Assembly (NCBI GenBank): GCA_012861695.1
Contig: JAAOOA010000060.1
Location: forward strand, 17,646,472-17,710,471
Source: Trematomus loennbergii
Lineage: Eukaryota; Chordata; Actinopteri; Perciformes; Nototheniidae
Length of the DNA: 64,000 nt
Direction of reading: 5' to 3'
In this document: positions 1-13,019 of the stretch, piece after piece
How the letters are laid out: each line of letters opens with the position of its first letter
Position numbering within the stretch: the stretch's first letter is position 1
Made by a program: the position numbers and the translations under genes
The notes under the pieces: model-generated
Database searches by the model: none
Told to the model about the DNA's origin: nothing
The model's input: only the letters and a program-made list of their open reading frames with translations

Positions 1-2024
<2,024 letters not shown>

Positions 2025-2070
2025 CGTGCGATACACACACTCACACGTACACAAGGGCTTTGGATAAAAA

Positions 2071-2420
2071 CTAATAAAAAGCCTGGCAGAAGAGAAATGT
2101 TTTGAGCAGACTCTTTAAATTGATAAGATTAGGGGCACATCTCAGGTCATCTCGCAGGCTGTTCCCCGGCGTCGGGGCAGAGTGGCTGAAAGCAGCTTGG
2201 CCAGATTTTGATTCCATTCTTGGAACAACGAAAATTCTCCACCAGATGATCAGAGAGGTCTGCGTCTGATAAACAGTGAGCAAGTGAGAAATGTGCACTG
2301 GAGCCGGGTCATTCTGTGCTTTGTAAACCAGAAGTGCAATCTTAAAGTAAATTCAGGAGCCACTGTAAAGGTCTAAGCACAGGAGTGATGTGATCAGCAG
2401 TTTATGTTGCAGCAGTGCCT
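2071..2420 (-). mobile_element. L2/CR1-type LINE, ORF2 C-terminal fragment
   Basis: The minus strand encodes the region downstream of reverse transcriptase in L2-like LINEs. A stretch reading KIALLVYKAQND is followed by SHLLTVY, then GQAAFSHSAPTPGNSLRD and SLLKTFLF. These correspond to the familiar pattern of LLVYKALNG, then AFS.APxLWNSLP, then FKxxLKTHLF in fish L2 elements. An in-frame stop lies upstream and the LINE 3' tail is missing, so this is an old 5'- and 3'-truncated fragment. The match is from memory of the family, not a search. Confidence 0.6.
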
Positions 2421-3262
2421 CAGTGTACAGTTGTATTTAATACTCTTGGTACTGATGCTTGTGCAGAGTATAAATAGATATAAATAGAATGAGTATATTG
2501 AGCTGCTAAAAGTTTTTGGACCTTCCCATACTTAATGACATCATGGAAGTCAGTCAGTGTTTTCACTACACTATTGTTCTGACATTATAGACCAGGGGGG
2601 CTTTCATATTTAGAACCAGCAACAATTCCTCAGTTAGGCTTTAGGATGTCATCTTGAGATACACTAACCGTGGCAGACTGAAGCATCCTGGGGGAAAGGT
2701 AAACTTCACGGGCCAGAATATGTGATCAACACTCCTGATAATTCACTATGACAGGTTTTCTGTGGTCAATTCTTTGCTGCTACTCTCAGAGAAAATACTT
2801 CAAAAGTTTCTCTCATGCTCTATTGGCTCAGCAACCTTTGATTGAAGTTGAAGAGTGAAAGACCACTGCTCTCTTTTAGGGCCTTGAGGAATTTTCCAAC
2901 TCTAGCGATGGAGCACTGAGGAAGACTGATTTATAAGGTGCTGCTGCTATAATTAAGTTAAAAGCCAAAGGAAGCAGTGTGAAGCGAATTACCACCTGAC
3001 TCTGCAGTTCCCCTCATCTCTACGGACCTTTTGCTTCACTCTCCGCACTCTCATCAACCTCGTTTCCAGCCGCAGCAGGCAGTGATTTTCAGTGAAAAAG
3101 CTCTGATAAACCTGTTATATGCTACCTGCACAGCACCAAACTGAAGAAAAAATGTAGCTGGTGAATATAGTGGTGCCTATTGCAGCATTTAGCAGATATT
3201 CAGTAAGAACTAACAGGATAATACTGGACTGCAATTGAAGGGTTACACATTTTGTCAGTCAT
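2421..3262. other. Non-coding DNA, nothing recognisable
   Basis: No exon-like reading frame, paired inverted termini or known repeat noticed. Confidence 0.45.
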
Positions 3263-3700
3263 TTAAAGGTCCCCTATTATGCAAAATCCACTTTTTCATG
3301 TCTTTTATACATAAACATGTGTCCCCTCTGTGTAAAGAGATTCTGAAAGTTTCAGGAAAAAAGATTCGCTCACTTTTTGTCCTGATCCATTTATATAAAA
3401 ACCTGTCTGAAAATGAGCTGATCAGATTTTGGCCACTTTATGATGTCATAACGATTTTTCTGGCTTGTGTAACCATTAGCCAATAACCAACCAAGGTAAC
3501 ACCGCCCCACCTTATCACCTCGATCTCCTCCTAGAGCACTATTGTGTTCATTTTAACCAAGAGGGGCGTGGGGAGTGGCACCTTATTTTCATCTAAAGTA
3601 ACAGACAGAGAATCAGCACTTTTGAAACAGGGCTGAAACAGAGGGGTTTATGGGATGCTACAATGCATGATCTGTTTGTGTACACACCAACAAAACATGG
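3263..3700. mobile_element. TTAA-flanked MITE, right end lost
   Basis: Begins at a TTAA (3263-3266) followed by aggtcccctattatgcaaaa. The first 80 bp share a layout with one terminus of the 8595-9402 element: CAAAAT, then CACTTTT, ATGTCTTTTATACAT and ATGTGTCCCC in the same order and spacing. The interior (AACAGGGCTGAAACAGAGGG, then TTTATGGGATG) matches a repeat I recognise as widespread in fish. The second terminus is not visible before unrelated DNA begins around 3700. TTAA targets suggest a Kolobok- or piggyBac-type transposase in trans. The 83-residue plus-strand frame inside it is not a gene. Confidence 0.65.
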
Positions 3701-4174
3701 CTGATATTGTTTTTATCCATTACATTTTGGGGATTTTTTTTCTCTCATTTGTTTAATATTCAAAGCTTGTTCCATTCATCCAATGTCTCCACTCTACTGT
3801 TGTCCCTTTCATTGTGTTCCAAGTTGTTCTGAGCATTTATTGTTCATTTACCTCCTGCCTATGCCTGCTTTGAAGATGTGTCCAAGGTGTCTAACACTTT
3901 TTTGCAGTTTCTACCATATTTGTTTTCCAAATAATATTTTTTTCTTTTCTTTTTCATGATTTAATATTGGTGGTTTGTCCTTATTTACCAATTCCAAGCA
4001 TTGTGGCAATGTGAAAACCTTTGTGGATGTGATTAGGGGCATAAGGGATATTCTTAAACCTGATTACATTTGACTTGACTTTTTGCAAACTAAACTGCTG
4101 ATTTATTTATGAATTGGAACCGGTTCAACATTGGTGACTATAATGTTTTCCATTGACTGTTTTCCTTGCCTCAG
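3701..4174. other. AT-rich non-coding DNA
   Basis: Poly-T-rich sequence without a recognisable feature, leading into the pyrimidine tract before 4175. Confidence 0.4.
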
Positions 4175-4225
4175 CAGGTGGCAGGGGACACAGCTGTGAA
4201 GCTGAACGCGGTCGGCCGAAAACAG
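4175..4225 (+). CDS. Candidate 51-nt internal exon (unidentified host gene)
   Basis: A 51-nt CpG-containing island in AT-rich DNA is bounded by good splice signals. Upstream are a branch-point-like ttgac and a pyrimidine tract ending tgcctcag; downstream is CAG followed by gtaaac. One frame is open with 17 codons reading QVAGDTAVKLNAVGRKQ, exactly divisible by three, so the exon could be skipped without a shift. The acceptor is a tandem AGCAG (NAGNAG) site, which would allow loss of one Gln. I do not recognise the peptide and cannot see partner exons, so the window might lie inside a giant intron. It could also be a chance arrangement or a conserved non-coding element. Confidence 0.3.
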
Positions 4226-4623
4226 GTAAACAATCTGTTGGGGGTCCTCTCCAAGGGGTTTGGAAAGCTAGCACTCAATGTGCATGTGAATGCGCCTCTA
4301 ATTTAATTGAATTAATGGTGGTTGTGCAGCTGGGGCTTTGTTTGGCACTTGCCATAAAAGAAGACTGGAGTTGGTCAGTATTTAAATTCAAAACAGACCA
4401 ACTCCATTCTTCTACCGATAGCATCCAGTAGGACTAATTGAAAACACTCTAAATGCACTGGTCATACATGTGTCATTTTATATTGTAATTGAGCAGGGCA
4501 CATCTTTTAGCAAAAATCACTCAGGTGTAAGTTGTGAATTAGTTTGGGCCATTTTTTATCTGTAAAGTATTATAAATGTGTTGCACTGGACAGTGAATGA
4601 CCTCAAAACTCTAAAGTGTAAAT

Positions 4624-4654
4624 GCTCCTGTTGCATTTAAAATGCAACAGGAGC
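4624..4654. repeat. 31-bp perfect palindrome (15-bp arms, 1-nt centre)
   Basis: Left arm gctcctgttgcattt (4624-4638), centre a (4639), right arm aaatgcaacaggagc (4640-4654). The arms are exact reverse complements. No larger inverted repeat surrounds it. Confidence 0.95.
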
Positions 4655-5630
4655 GCCCACCTAGTTTATCAAGTGATATACTCCAGACTGTAATAAATCA
4701 TTTGTGTTGACACATTTAACAATGGTACTGTACTGCTAACGAATTGTTAAAATAAATCGCTAGGCATCAGCAAGCCATTTTGCTAGTAAGCTAATATGAT
4801 GCTAATAATAAATATTTCCGTCTGAAAACTTAAAAATGCAGGCATGTGTGGAGCAAAGATCCAAGCTGACGAGCACATTTGTCTTAGTTCTTCCCTATTA
4901 GTGGAAACCACAGAATTAGAGATAAACAACATTTTATAAATGAAAGAAAGGATTTATCTGTGGCGGTAGTGGGTGGACAGCTGATATAAGGATTATCAGC
5001 GTGACATGTTGGGACAGTAAAATGAGTAAAGAGTGGTGGAAATGTGTTAACAGTTTGCAAAGGGGTAAAGAATAATGAATCACTAAGTCATAGCTCTGCC
5101 ATGGCCAATGTGATAGTGCCAAAATAACAACGGCTTTAGATAATGAATAATGTGTAGAACTGATTATGAGCGTGGTACTTTTCATAATTGAAAAATACTT
5201 TTTAACTTTGCCCTTGCCTCTGACTTTGACCAAACATATATAATAATAGAAAATAGTACAAAAATATAGTATTTTTGGACAGGAGGAGAATAATAGAGGC
5301 AGAGGTCATTGAAACACCTTTTCTGTGTTCAAATAGCAGGTGAGACATGATGTCCTGTAACATGTGTCCAGACATTACATAACACTGCCGGGAAATAGCT
5401 CACAAGTCGTAGAGCATCAGGGTTGGAGCATAGGAAAGTGCACAGGTGGCAATATCTCCCACCGCACTGCGATGTTATTTCTGCTTCCTCTTTAGCGATT
5501 TATTTATTCTGTCATGCTCAACGATAATTTTGTTTTGGTTGCCAAACAGAGCTGCACTGAGCAATGTGAGAGACTTTACCTTCTCATTAAATTCCAAGAA
5601 GCGAGGCACATATAAAGAGGGTTCTCTATA

Positions 5631-5685
5631 GTGTGTGTGTGTGCATGTGCATGTGCGTGTGCGTGTGTGTGCGTGTGTGTGTGTG
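5631..5685. repeat. Imperfect (TG)n run
   Basis: Alternating purine-pyrimidine TG with periodic CA and CG substitutions (gtgcatgtgcatgtgcgtgt). Simple repeat. Confidence 0.9.
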
Positions 5686-6317
5686 AAATTAAGTGTGTGT
5701 GCGGGGCATTCAAGGTTTTCATATCAAGTAGAAACTATGCTGCATAAATTAAAGCAAATCTGCAGAGTGTGATGCCTGAACAAGTGGTGTGCTCTGCTGT
5801 ACCTTTCAAAGATTATAAATTCTTTTATTCAAAAGTAGTAATGTTAATTTGTGTTATTTTATGTAAATACATTTCCCATCTGATGATCTGTATGCAACTA
5901 ATGCCCCTCCTAATAGCAAGATAACAGAATATTTTATGAGAAATCGTCCAAGCAAGCAGAGAACATATTAAACATGACTAACAAATCAGAGATGCACTGT
6001 ATGATTTATATTTCCAGGGTAGAGCGTTTGATATGATTTCTTCAGTGAATCAAAAACTAAGATGCTAACAGAACCCTAAATGCACATTGCTGGCACTTAT
6101 TGTGTTTTGCCATTCATTAAAGCAACCGCACCTCGTATGAAAAAGTTAGATTTTGCCAAATTGAAGAGAAGTCCATGCAACTATGACTCATTAAGACCTT
6201 GGACTTGCAATAATTGCATCTAGGAATAAGAATCATAGAAGAAACTGAAATATAAGCTTACATTTGAGACCCTCATATGTGAATGTTTGAAATGTTCTCA
6301 AGCCAGAGCACTTGTTT

Positions 6318-6415
6318 CGATCAATCAATCAATCAATTAAAGTTGATCTATACAGCACAATATCACACATTTTACATTTGTCTCAGGGGACATTTCACAA
6401 TCAAGACTCACAGGT
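6318..6415. mobile_element. Interspersed repeat fragment (fish, ATCA-start family)
   Basis: Starts with atcaatcaatcaatcaatta and continues through a block like caatatcacacattttaca and a tgtctcagggga segment. This resembles a common fish repeat whose usual form reads as ATCA repeats, then TATAGCCCAATATCACAAAT and then TTTGCCTCAG. Diverged and short. Family class is uncertain (LINE tail or SINE). Confidence 0.4.
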
Positions 6416-7175
6416 GAAATACTGAAAAGCTGGTGTTTAGAGAAGACTTAAAGTCCATGTATTCAGTTACAATGGTATGGAGAAAGAAGAAAACGTAGGC
6501 TATAGGGGTTGTAGAGTAAAGCTGTTTGAGCTACCTGTTCACCTCTCTCTAGTGAACTCTCTTGTGTAAATAAACTGTTCCTTATTAATGGGAGTCTTTT
6601 CTTGCTGGAGACACTTCCTGCCAGCTGCCTGTCTCCTTAGCAATTCATCTGATTCCATTTGTGTTTGGGCAGGAGACTGGACACAACAGTAAGGAGAGAC
6701 AATGTCTTCCGACAACAGGGGCCTTTGAAGTTGGTGGTGTCTTTTGAAATAATCATGAAAAGAAACAAACGAAAAACATGAAGAACATGTGGCTACATCT
6801 CAAAGACGATGCAGGGTGAACCTGAAACCCCCGTTTACTGGAGGTTGATTTCAATCAAACAAAACTTCTGCAGATGCATTTAAAGCTTACAATAAACACT
6901 GTTTGCACCCTTTGAGACATATCACAGTTATATCTTTGATGTTCAGTACTCTGATTTAAAAAAGTAGTACCCTTGTATCATGACTCACACAATCATTTCA
7001 AGTGAAACAAAAGTAACATGACTGGAAAACAACTGCTGTAATGACATTATGACATTATAGTCATTGATTCAGTTTAGTCAGTACCCTTCTTCCCATATAA
7101 TAGATCCTGGTTACCATGAGCAGTGAGCTTGAAGAGTAATTTAACATCAGGATGATGTAGTAATATACTGGCATG
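6416..7175. other. Non-coding DNA
   Basis: No gene, no paired termini and no repeat family recognised. Confidence 0.4.
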
Positions 7176-7183
7176 CTCTAGAG

Positions 7184-8101
7184 CAGGGGTTTTCAAAGTG
7201 TGGGAAGATGAGCCTCCCCTCAGAGAACATAAGAACAGCCGCACCCCCCTCCCAATTATTGCTATTATTATTATTATTGTTGTTGTTGTTGTTGCTATAA
7301 TGCAGGGGTATTATTATCCAGTGGAATGCCCTTACCTACTGGCCTAGTTAAATCAAAGTGGTTACTTTTTTTTGGCTGGGCAGTGTAGTTTTACACACCG
7401 TCTTATTTGACTTTCTCAGGACTTAAAACTGTTTTTTGGGGGCAGACCCCCACAAAGAAAAATATATATTTACACACGTAAGGTCATCATCTTAACAGTT
7501 TGTTATGCTCATCGAGTCATCCGTGAGCAGAGCATCAAGTTAGCATGCCTATAACAGCTAAATGCGGCGATTACCATCTTGTTCAGCAAAACGCCTCACA
7601 AACCTTTTAAGATCTAAAGCTTTAGTGCGTTTTGATTCAATGCTGAGTACAGCTACACTGACAGTCTCTTCTCTGTCATTGTAGACCGCAAATACCTCAT
7701 TCCTTCCGTCTACTTGGGGTCCGAATGCGCCGTCCCGTTCAAATGAAATTGCTGGCAATCACCTTTCCTCGCTCGCGCCAGGGCCGGGGGAGGGGTTACA
7801 AGGCTCGCGTCTTGTGCTACATTCACTTGCACTCGGACATTAGGGATTTTCTCTCATAAATGTCTGATGAGCCACAACTTTTATTTCAAAACAAAGCTGA
7901 CGTTTTCTGCCAGACGCTTTCTCCTCTTTTACTTTAGGTAACTTCACTAAAAATCGATCCATGTTGCCGCTCGCATAAACTTAGCTGAAGTTAACTGGCT
8001 AGATTTCACTGTTTCTCGTTATTTTTTTCTCACGCTGCGCCTCCCCTGAAGCTCTCTGGCGCCTCCCAGGGGAGGCGCGCCTCACACTTTGAAAACCGCT
8101 G
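7184..8101. mobile_element. Non-autonomous hAT element with perfect 8-bp TSD
   Basis: Left terminus CAGGGGTTTTCAAAGTGTG and right terminus, read inward, CAGCGGTTTTCAAAGTGTG: 19-bp terminal inverted repeats with one mismatch. It is flanked by identical 8-bp duplications CTCTAGAG (7176-7183 and 8102-8109). CAG-type ends with an 8-bp TSD are diagnostic of the hAT superfamily. The 918-bp body contains an (ATT)n/(GTT)n tract at 7259-7296, a CpG-rich stretch near 7770-7810 and a short transposase-like remnant on the minus strand. It is too short for a full hAT transposase, so it must have been mobilised in trans. Confidence 0.9.
7840..7962 (-). pseudogene. N-terminal remnant of hAT/ZBED-like transposase
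   Basis: A 40-codon frame inside the hAT element starts MDRFLVKLPKVKEEK, continues RKRQLCFEIKVV and ends RENP. It begins about 140 bp in from the right terminus, facing inward, where an autonomous element would start its transposase. The Met-Asp-Arg-Phe opening followed by a Lys-rich stretch resembles the starts of ZBED5/SCAND3-type hAT-derived proteins as I remember them. There is no BED finger or DDE catalytic core, so it is a leftover of an internally deleted autonomous copy. Confidence 0.4.
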
Positions 8102-8109
8102 CTCTAGAG

Positions 8110-8590
8110 TATACATTTACATTGCAGAAGCAAGCAAAAGTGTGAAGAAATACAAGACCGTTTCATAACTTCACTGCAACCCTGACATTTTTACTTTACC
8201 CTGCCAGCCCCCTTGTACAAAGATGAGTAAAAACAAACCTCTGAGAGTGAACAAAAAGGGTAATTTACTCAAAAATGGCAGCACAGATGTCCATGTTAGA
8301 CAAGATACATATAGCTTCTGTCAGTAAGGGCCGACGTGTCTGGTCATGCCTCCTGCATGTTATACCCTAGTGCCATCCCTCACCCTTTCTAAACGAATAA
8401 CGTCCAGTAAGACACAAACTGACAATCTTATGTTTTAAACAAGATGTGGGACAGGGAAACTCCACACAATGGTCACGCTTAATTCTCCAGTGTGGTTCAG
8501 ACTTCTTGTGAGAAAACAGCTTTAGAAATGCACTAAAAAGGCGTTAAGGGAAAAGATGTCCAGCAAGTGCACATTTAAGGCAACAGTGAT
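8110..8590. other. Non-coding DNA between two MITEs
   Basis: Short stretch with no recognisable feature. Confidence 0.4.
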
Positions 8591-8594
8591 TTAA

Positions 8595-9402
8595 AGGAAA
8601 CCTATCATGCTATATTTCAATGATATATTGTAGGGCCATACCGATATAAGGTATATTTATACGTTTCTGTTTTCGAAATACCAAACAGATCATGCATTTT
8701 AGCCATGCCTCATTTCGCTCTATGTGTTGTTTGCTGTCTACGGGTCTGATTCTGCTGACCACGCCCCCCTGCAGGAGAGGGGAGACGTGCTCTGATCAGC
8801 TGCTGGGCTGTCAGAAGAGGGGGAGAAAAAGAGATCTCAGTCCTCCGTGTTTTATTATATAGAGTCGTTATTCATTTGTTTTAAAGCTCAATACATAACA
8901 AAGAAGACCTTTGACCGGCACTTTTCTAATTTTGTCCGGAAGATTTAAACTTTAACGGACATCTTGACCGGCGAAAGAAACTGGAGCACACGCTTGCCTC
9001 GGGGAGGGAGAAAGAAAGCCACAGAGGAGAATAAACAGAAGGGTAACCATGGTAACCAAGTCTTCTTCGCTGCTTTTGTGGCAGACTACAACGCCACTTA
9101 CAGGCCTGGCATATGTACTACAGCGTCTCCAGCACTTTCGAACGGCAATGGCCGTGGCTGTCTCCTCCTGATTGGTGGAGTTGGCCCAATAGCCGTAGCG
9201 CCACTTTCCTGACGTCAGTAAAGTGTTCAAATCTGGATCAGTTTTTATCAGATCCGTTGCAGCCCCTTTTTTAGAGATTTGGGTATGGAGGAAAATAGAG
9301 AGGGTTGTGTTTTCTGACACTTGGCGAGTTCCCTGGAACACCGGGGACACATATTCATGTATAAAAGACGTACAAAAGTGCATTTTGCATGATAGGTCCC
9401 CT
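8595..9402. mobile_element. TTAA-flanked MITE, long form (808 bp)
   Basis: Flanked by TTAA (8591-8594 and 9403-9406). Inverted termini are AGGAAACCTATCATGC on the left and GCATGATAGGTCCCCT on the right. Two further copies lie at 19950-20438 and 51323-51745. This copy includes an extra internal segment (about 8705-9080, with GACCACGCCCCCCTGCAGGA) that the 489-bp copy lacks but the 51.3-kb copy retains. The minus-strand frames of 121-143 residues across it are conserved only because the DNA is repeated; no transposase motif is visible. A Kolobok- or piggyBac-type transposase is the likely mobiliser. Confidence 0.85.
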
Positions 9403-9500
9403 TTAAATATGTTTCCAATATGATTTGAGGGAGGAATGCATTCAGCACATTGTTTAGCAATTTGGGAAGAAACACAGAGATTGTTTGAAAGAAAACGGGG

Positions 9501-9715
9501 GTTACGTAGTTATATAAGCACAGGCGAAGCCCTCTACTGGACTCTATGGGTACTACCCTCAACCATGCTATGCGAGCAGTCACATACTGAGATACATAAA
9601 CGTAGCCGGCCAATCGGGGCGGGCGTACCTAAATGCGCGTGCACGCCCACAGTATATAAGGTGGCCACGTCTCCTGCCTGTCATCCTACACCCTTTCAGC
9701 GAGCGACATAGGAAC
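9501..9715. repeat. DIRS inverted terminal repeat (3' side of element)
   Basis: Starts gttacgtagttatataagca and continues through a segment ending ATGGGTACTACCCTCAACC to the motif CAGCGAGCGAC. It is the reverse complement of 13745-13939 with scattered substitutions. It contains a TATA-like agtatataag at 9651-9660. Confidence 0.92.
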
Positions 9716-9737
9716 GACAGGGCCCCCCAGGTAGAGG

Positions 9738-9838
9738 GCTTCGCCTGTGCTTATATAACTAGGGTTACAATACGTAACCCCCCGTTATATCTTACACAGG
9801 CTCCGCCCTCTACTGGACTCTATGGGTACAGTGGGTGG
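9738..9838. repeat. DIRS internal complementary region
   Basis: The first half (gaagc-side cttcgcctgtgcttatata) is complementary to the outer edge of the left ITR. The second half (taacacaggctccgcc-like, then tctactggactctatgggta) matches the outer edge of the right ITR. The two are joined through gggttacaatacgtaacccc. This junction is the template for the circular intermediate in the accepted DIRS replication model. Its position next to the recombinase end matches other DIRS elements. Confidence 0.85.
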
Positions 9839-10107
9839 AGCCCTTATGGATAAACGCCCTGTCGTTCAACAACATCGACCGATCACACTGCCCCTACCGG
9901 CTTTTGGTTAACAGCCACCGCACCCCAACTTCCTCTCAGCCGGTTGTGACCGTGGAGATGTAGGGGCCGCAGCTTGGATAGAGCACACTCACAGACGCTT
10001 ACCTCGTGTAGAGTGTGCATGGAAAATAGTGAGGAAGGCTCTCGCCCGCCCACAGGCAGCCATCCAACCCTGTATGGGGCTTACTGCGCACCATGTTTCC
10101 CGGGTCC

Positions 10108-11618
10108 CTAAGGAGCATGGGAAAACATAAGTGCATTATGTCCAGGGGGGGTCAGATACCTACTGACCCACAGCCCCCCCCCCCTCACCAGTCCTGTGTT
10201 GCCCCAGCAAGCACAGACGATGAAAAGGAGCCAGACATGTCCAAAAGATAAAACCTTATGAAGGGGCCTGGCGTAGACCAAGACCGCTGTGCATATGCCC
10301 TCCACACTCACGCCGTTGAGCAAGGCTGTTGATACAGCCATACCACGTGTAGAGTGTGCATAGACCCCAGTGGGGAAGGCTCTCCCCGCCTGTCCATAGG
10401 CATGTGAAATGCACTCGCAGAGCCATCCTGTCAGGCGTTTCTTGGACAGAGCTTTACCGGCCACACCATCCCAAAAGCACACAAACAGCTGTTCAGTGCG
10501 CCTAATGGAACTCGTGCGCCCTACATAACATGCCAGTGCACGCACCGGGCAGAGGAGGTGCAATTTAGCCTCCCTGTCCCCAATATGGGGTGGAAGAATA
10601 AAGCCGTTTAACTGTATAGCCATCGACCTGAACGAACCCCTTAGGTTCTTGGGAACAAAGGAGGGGTTTGGTCTGAGTGTCGCCCCGCTACGGTCACCCC
10701 GGATCAAAAGGCAACTCGGGTGCACCGACAGAGTGGCCAGCTCGGACACTCCCCTGGCCGAAGTCAGGGCAAGCAGCAAAGCTGTTTTCAATTACAGTGC
10801 TCCAGAGGCTCAAATGGTTCTGTGACCAGAGCCTCGAGCACCAACGGCAGATCCCATTGCGAGGAGGAGGCATGAACCACTGGGCGCTGTCTCCTGACCC
10901 CCTGCAAAAACCGCGTCATAAGCGGCTGACTGAAGGCTGACCTGCCGTCAAATCTCTCATGGCAGGACGAAATGGCTGCTGCATACACTTTAATTGTGGA
11001 ATGAGCAAGCCCTCTGTCCACCAGTATCTGTAAATAGGACAGAATAGAGCCCAATGTACATGATAGAGGCTCTAGACTCCTTTCTTCACACCGCCGCTGG
11101 AATCCCAACCACTTCGTCCTGTAACAGGCTGTGGTGGATCCTGCTCTTGCTGCCTGGATAGTCTGAATAACTTTGTCAGACAGTCCCTCCCGTCTCAGCC
11201 TGTCCCTCTCAGGAGCCAAGCTTGGAGAGGTTGGCCCAGAGTGGGTAACGCCCCTATTGCACCTGCTTCCTGAGACAACGCTCCCCAGACCTGAGGAACC
11301 GTCCAGGGCTGGCCCACCATCATCTGTGTCACCTCTGCGTACCACGGCGCCGAGCGGCGACCTGGGGGTAACAGGATGACTGACAATCGTTCTCGTCTCA
11401 CCCTCTCCAGGAGGGGGAGAATGAGACGCAGCGGTGGAAAGGCGTAGAGCAGCTATCTTGGCCATGGCTCGTGTGCAAACGTGTCCACCCCCAAGGGTGG
11501 ATTGTCCTGCCGAGCCAGGGAGAACCACCCATTCTGGCAGGGGCCCGCCTCTTGACATGAGGCCGGCCCCCCTGTTCTCCAGTCCCGGAATATAGGGGGC
11601 CTTTAGAGATAATAACAT
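10108..11618 (-). pseudogene. DIRS tyrosine recombinase (frameshifted)
   Basis: The upstream part (10788-11618) begins with the tail of the RT/RNase H reading (IPGLENRGAGLMSRGGP). It then runs into the recombinase N-terminal region, including TACYRTKWLGFQRRCEERS and LGSILSYLQILVDRG. The downstream part (10108-10791) has the catalytic domain: LTSARGVSELATLSV (first Arg box), LHLLCPVRALACYV and AHSTRGMAVSTAL (H-x-x-R box). The frame breaks near 10790, and again near 10283 after the HxxR box. The catalytic Tyr, in FIRFYLLDMS with codon 10248-10250, is preserved but out of frame by one base. The ORF as it stands would end in an unrelated tail and be inactive. Confidence 0.88.
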
Positions 11619-11648
11619 TCTCTGAGGCCCACAACCACAGGTTCTCCG

Positions 11649-13004
11649 CTACACTAAACAAGGCGGCGGAGCTGACTGCCTGTTGATGTAAGCCTCTGTG
11701 GAGCAGTTGTCGCTCCTCACCAGCACATGTTTTCCCTGTATTAAGGGTCTGCAGTGTTGTAGGAGCAGTACTGCCCGTAGCTCTAGAAGGTTGATGTGCC
11801 GAGTTGTAGGACTCGTGATGTAGGAGGTCACCCTCCCCAGTGGAGTTCCCCTCCGCAGATGCTTTGGGGACCCCCAGTATCGGAGGTTGCCCTCCACTGA
11901 GGGGGGGATGGTCACCAGACGTTGTTTGTGCCTCTTGGGATCTAAACGAAGGCCGGCAAACCACCTCTGCAGGCGACGCATATGCAGTAACCCCAGCGGT
12001 ACCACGAGGTCAGCAGCCGCCATGAGACCCAGAGTCTGCATGATGGTCAAAGCTGTCACCGTTGCCCCCTGTCACAGTCTGCAAACTGCCTGAAGCAGTC
12101 TGTTATCTGACAGGGTGGCACTAGTCTGCCTGCATCGAGCAAAATCCCCAGATACCCCACCTGCTGGTGAAGTATGGGACTGCTCTTCTTCCAATTGACC
12201 GCAATCCATTTGGATCAATTGGGCTGTGTTTGCCTCTTCCCTGGATCTGGCCATGACTATGAGGTCGTATTACAAAACCCTCATGCCATGGTCGCGAAGC
12301 GGCTGAAGCGCTGTGGCCACACATTTTCTGAACGAGCGTGGGGATAGGGAGTAGCCAAACGGTAGTCTGTTGTACTCGTAGGCTACCCCCTGGAAGGCAA
12401 CACGCAAATACTTTCTGTGCTCTGGAGCAATTTTCGACATGAAAGTAAGCGTCCTTCAGGTCGATGGTTGTGAACCAATTTACATATGGAACTTTTTGCA
12501 GGCAATGTGATTCAGGCGGCGAAGATCCAGAATGGGTCTGAATTCTCCTTTCTTCATGGGAACCAGGAAGTACATGGAGTAAAGCCCGTTTTCTCTCTCC
12601 TGAGAGTGCACAACAGACACCGCCTGTTTTTGCAACAGGGCCTGAATCTCTGTTGAAAGGAAACCTATCTCCTCCTGGGATGATAGATTTGCCTCTCTTA
12701 TGCCCCTGAGTTGAGGAGGGACGCTGCAAAACTGGAGTGAGTACCCCAGTTTCAGTGTCCTGTCCATCCATCTGTCAGTACACAGCTGAGCTTCCATTCC
12801 CCATAAAACTGTGTTAGGGGACCTGCAAGCAGCTGTGGAGTCGCAGCTAAGAAGCTGTAGCACTCTCTGGTGGCCCCCTCCGCCGCCAAACCTTCCATAA
12901 AAGGAAGATTGGCTCATGGGGGGCTGACACAGAAAGGGCCGATTTTCTACTGAGGTCCTTGAACGCACCGCGGTTCGCTCTCGGGGGGCCGCGCGCCCCG
13001 TCAT
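11649..13004 (-). pseudogene. DIRS reverse transcriptase / RNase H (degenerate)
   Basis: RT N-terminal motifs are readable at 12480-13004 (FLVPMKKGEFRPILDLRRLN). Motif A is IDLKDAYFHV near 12436-12470. After it the frame shifts and the finger/palm region is scrambled. The YxDD-type motif C region at about 12255-12280 now reads, after an in-frame stop, YDLIVMARS, so the catalytic Asp pair is destroyed. The RNase H part (11649-12059) shows HMRRLQRWFAGLRLD, then HINLLELRAVLLLQ and VLVRSDNCSTEAYINRQ, retaining the ELRAV and SDN signatures. At least three frame changes separate these blocks. In an intact DIRS this would be one long polyprotein overlapping the recombinase ORF. Confidence 0.88.
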
Positions 13005-13019
13005 AATGCTGTCTTCACA

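Larger units (their letters stand above)
4226..6317. other. Mostly non-coding DNA with a palindrome and a TG-rich run
   Basis: Apart from the palindrome at 4624-4654 and the TG-rich run at 5631-5685, no gene or repeat family is recognisable. Frames of 60-99 residues here have no domain character. Confidence 0.45.

Noticed and set aside
8952..9613. Minus-strand frames shared between 8.9-9.6 kb and 20.1-20.6 kb (KGAATDLIKTDPDLNT)
   Set aside because: Similarity is at the DNA level across a MITE, including outside the frames. Frames start and stop differently in each copy and have no domain motif.
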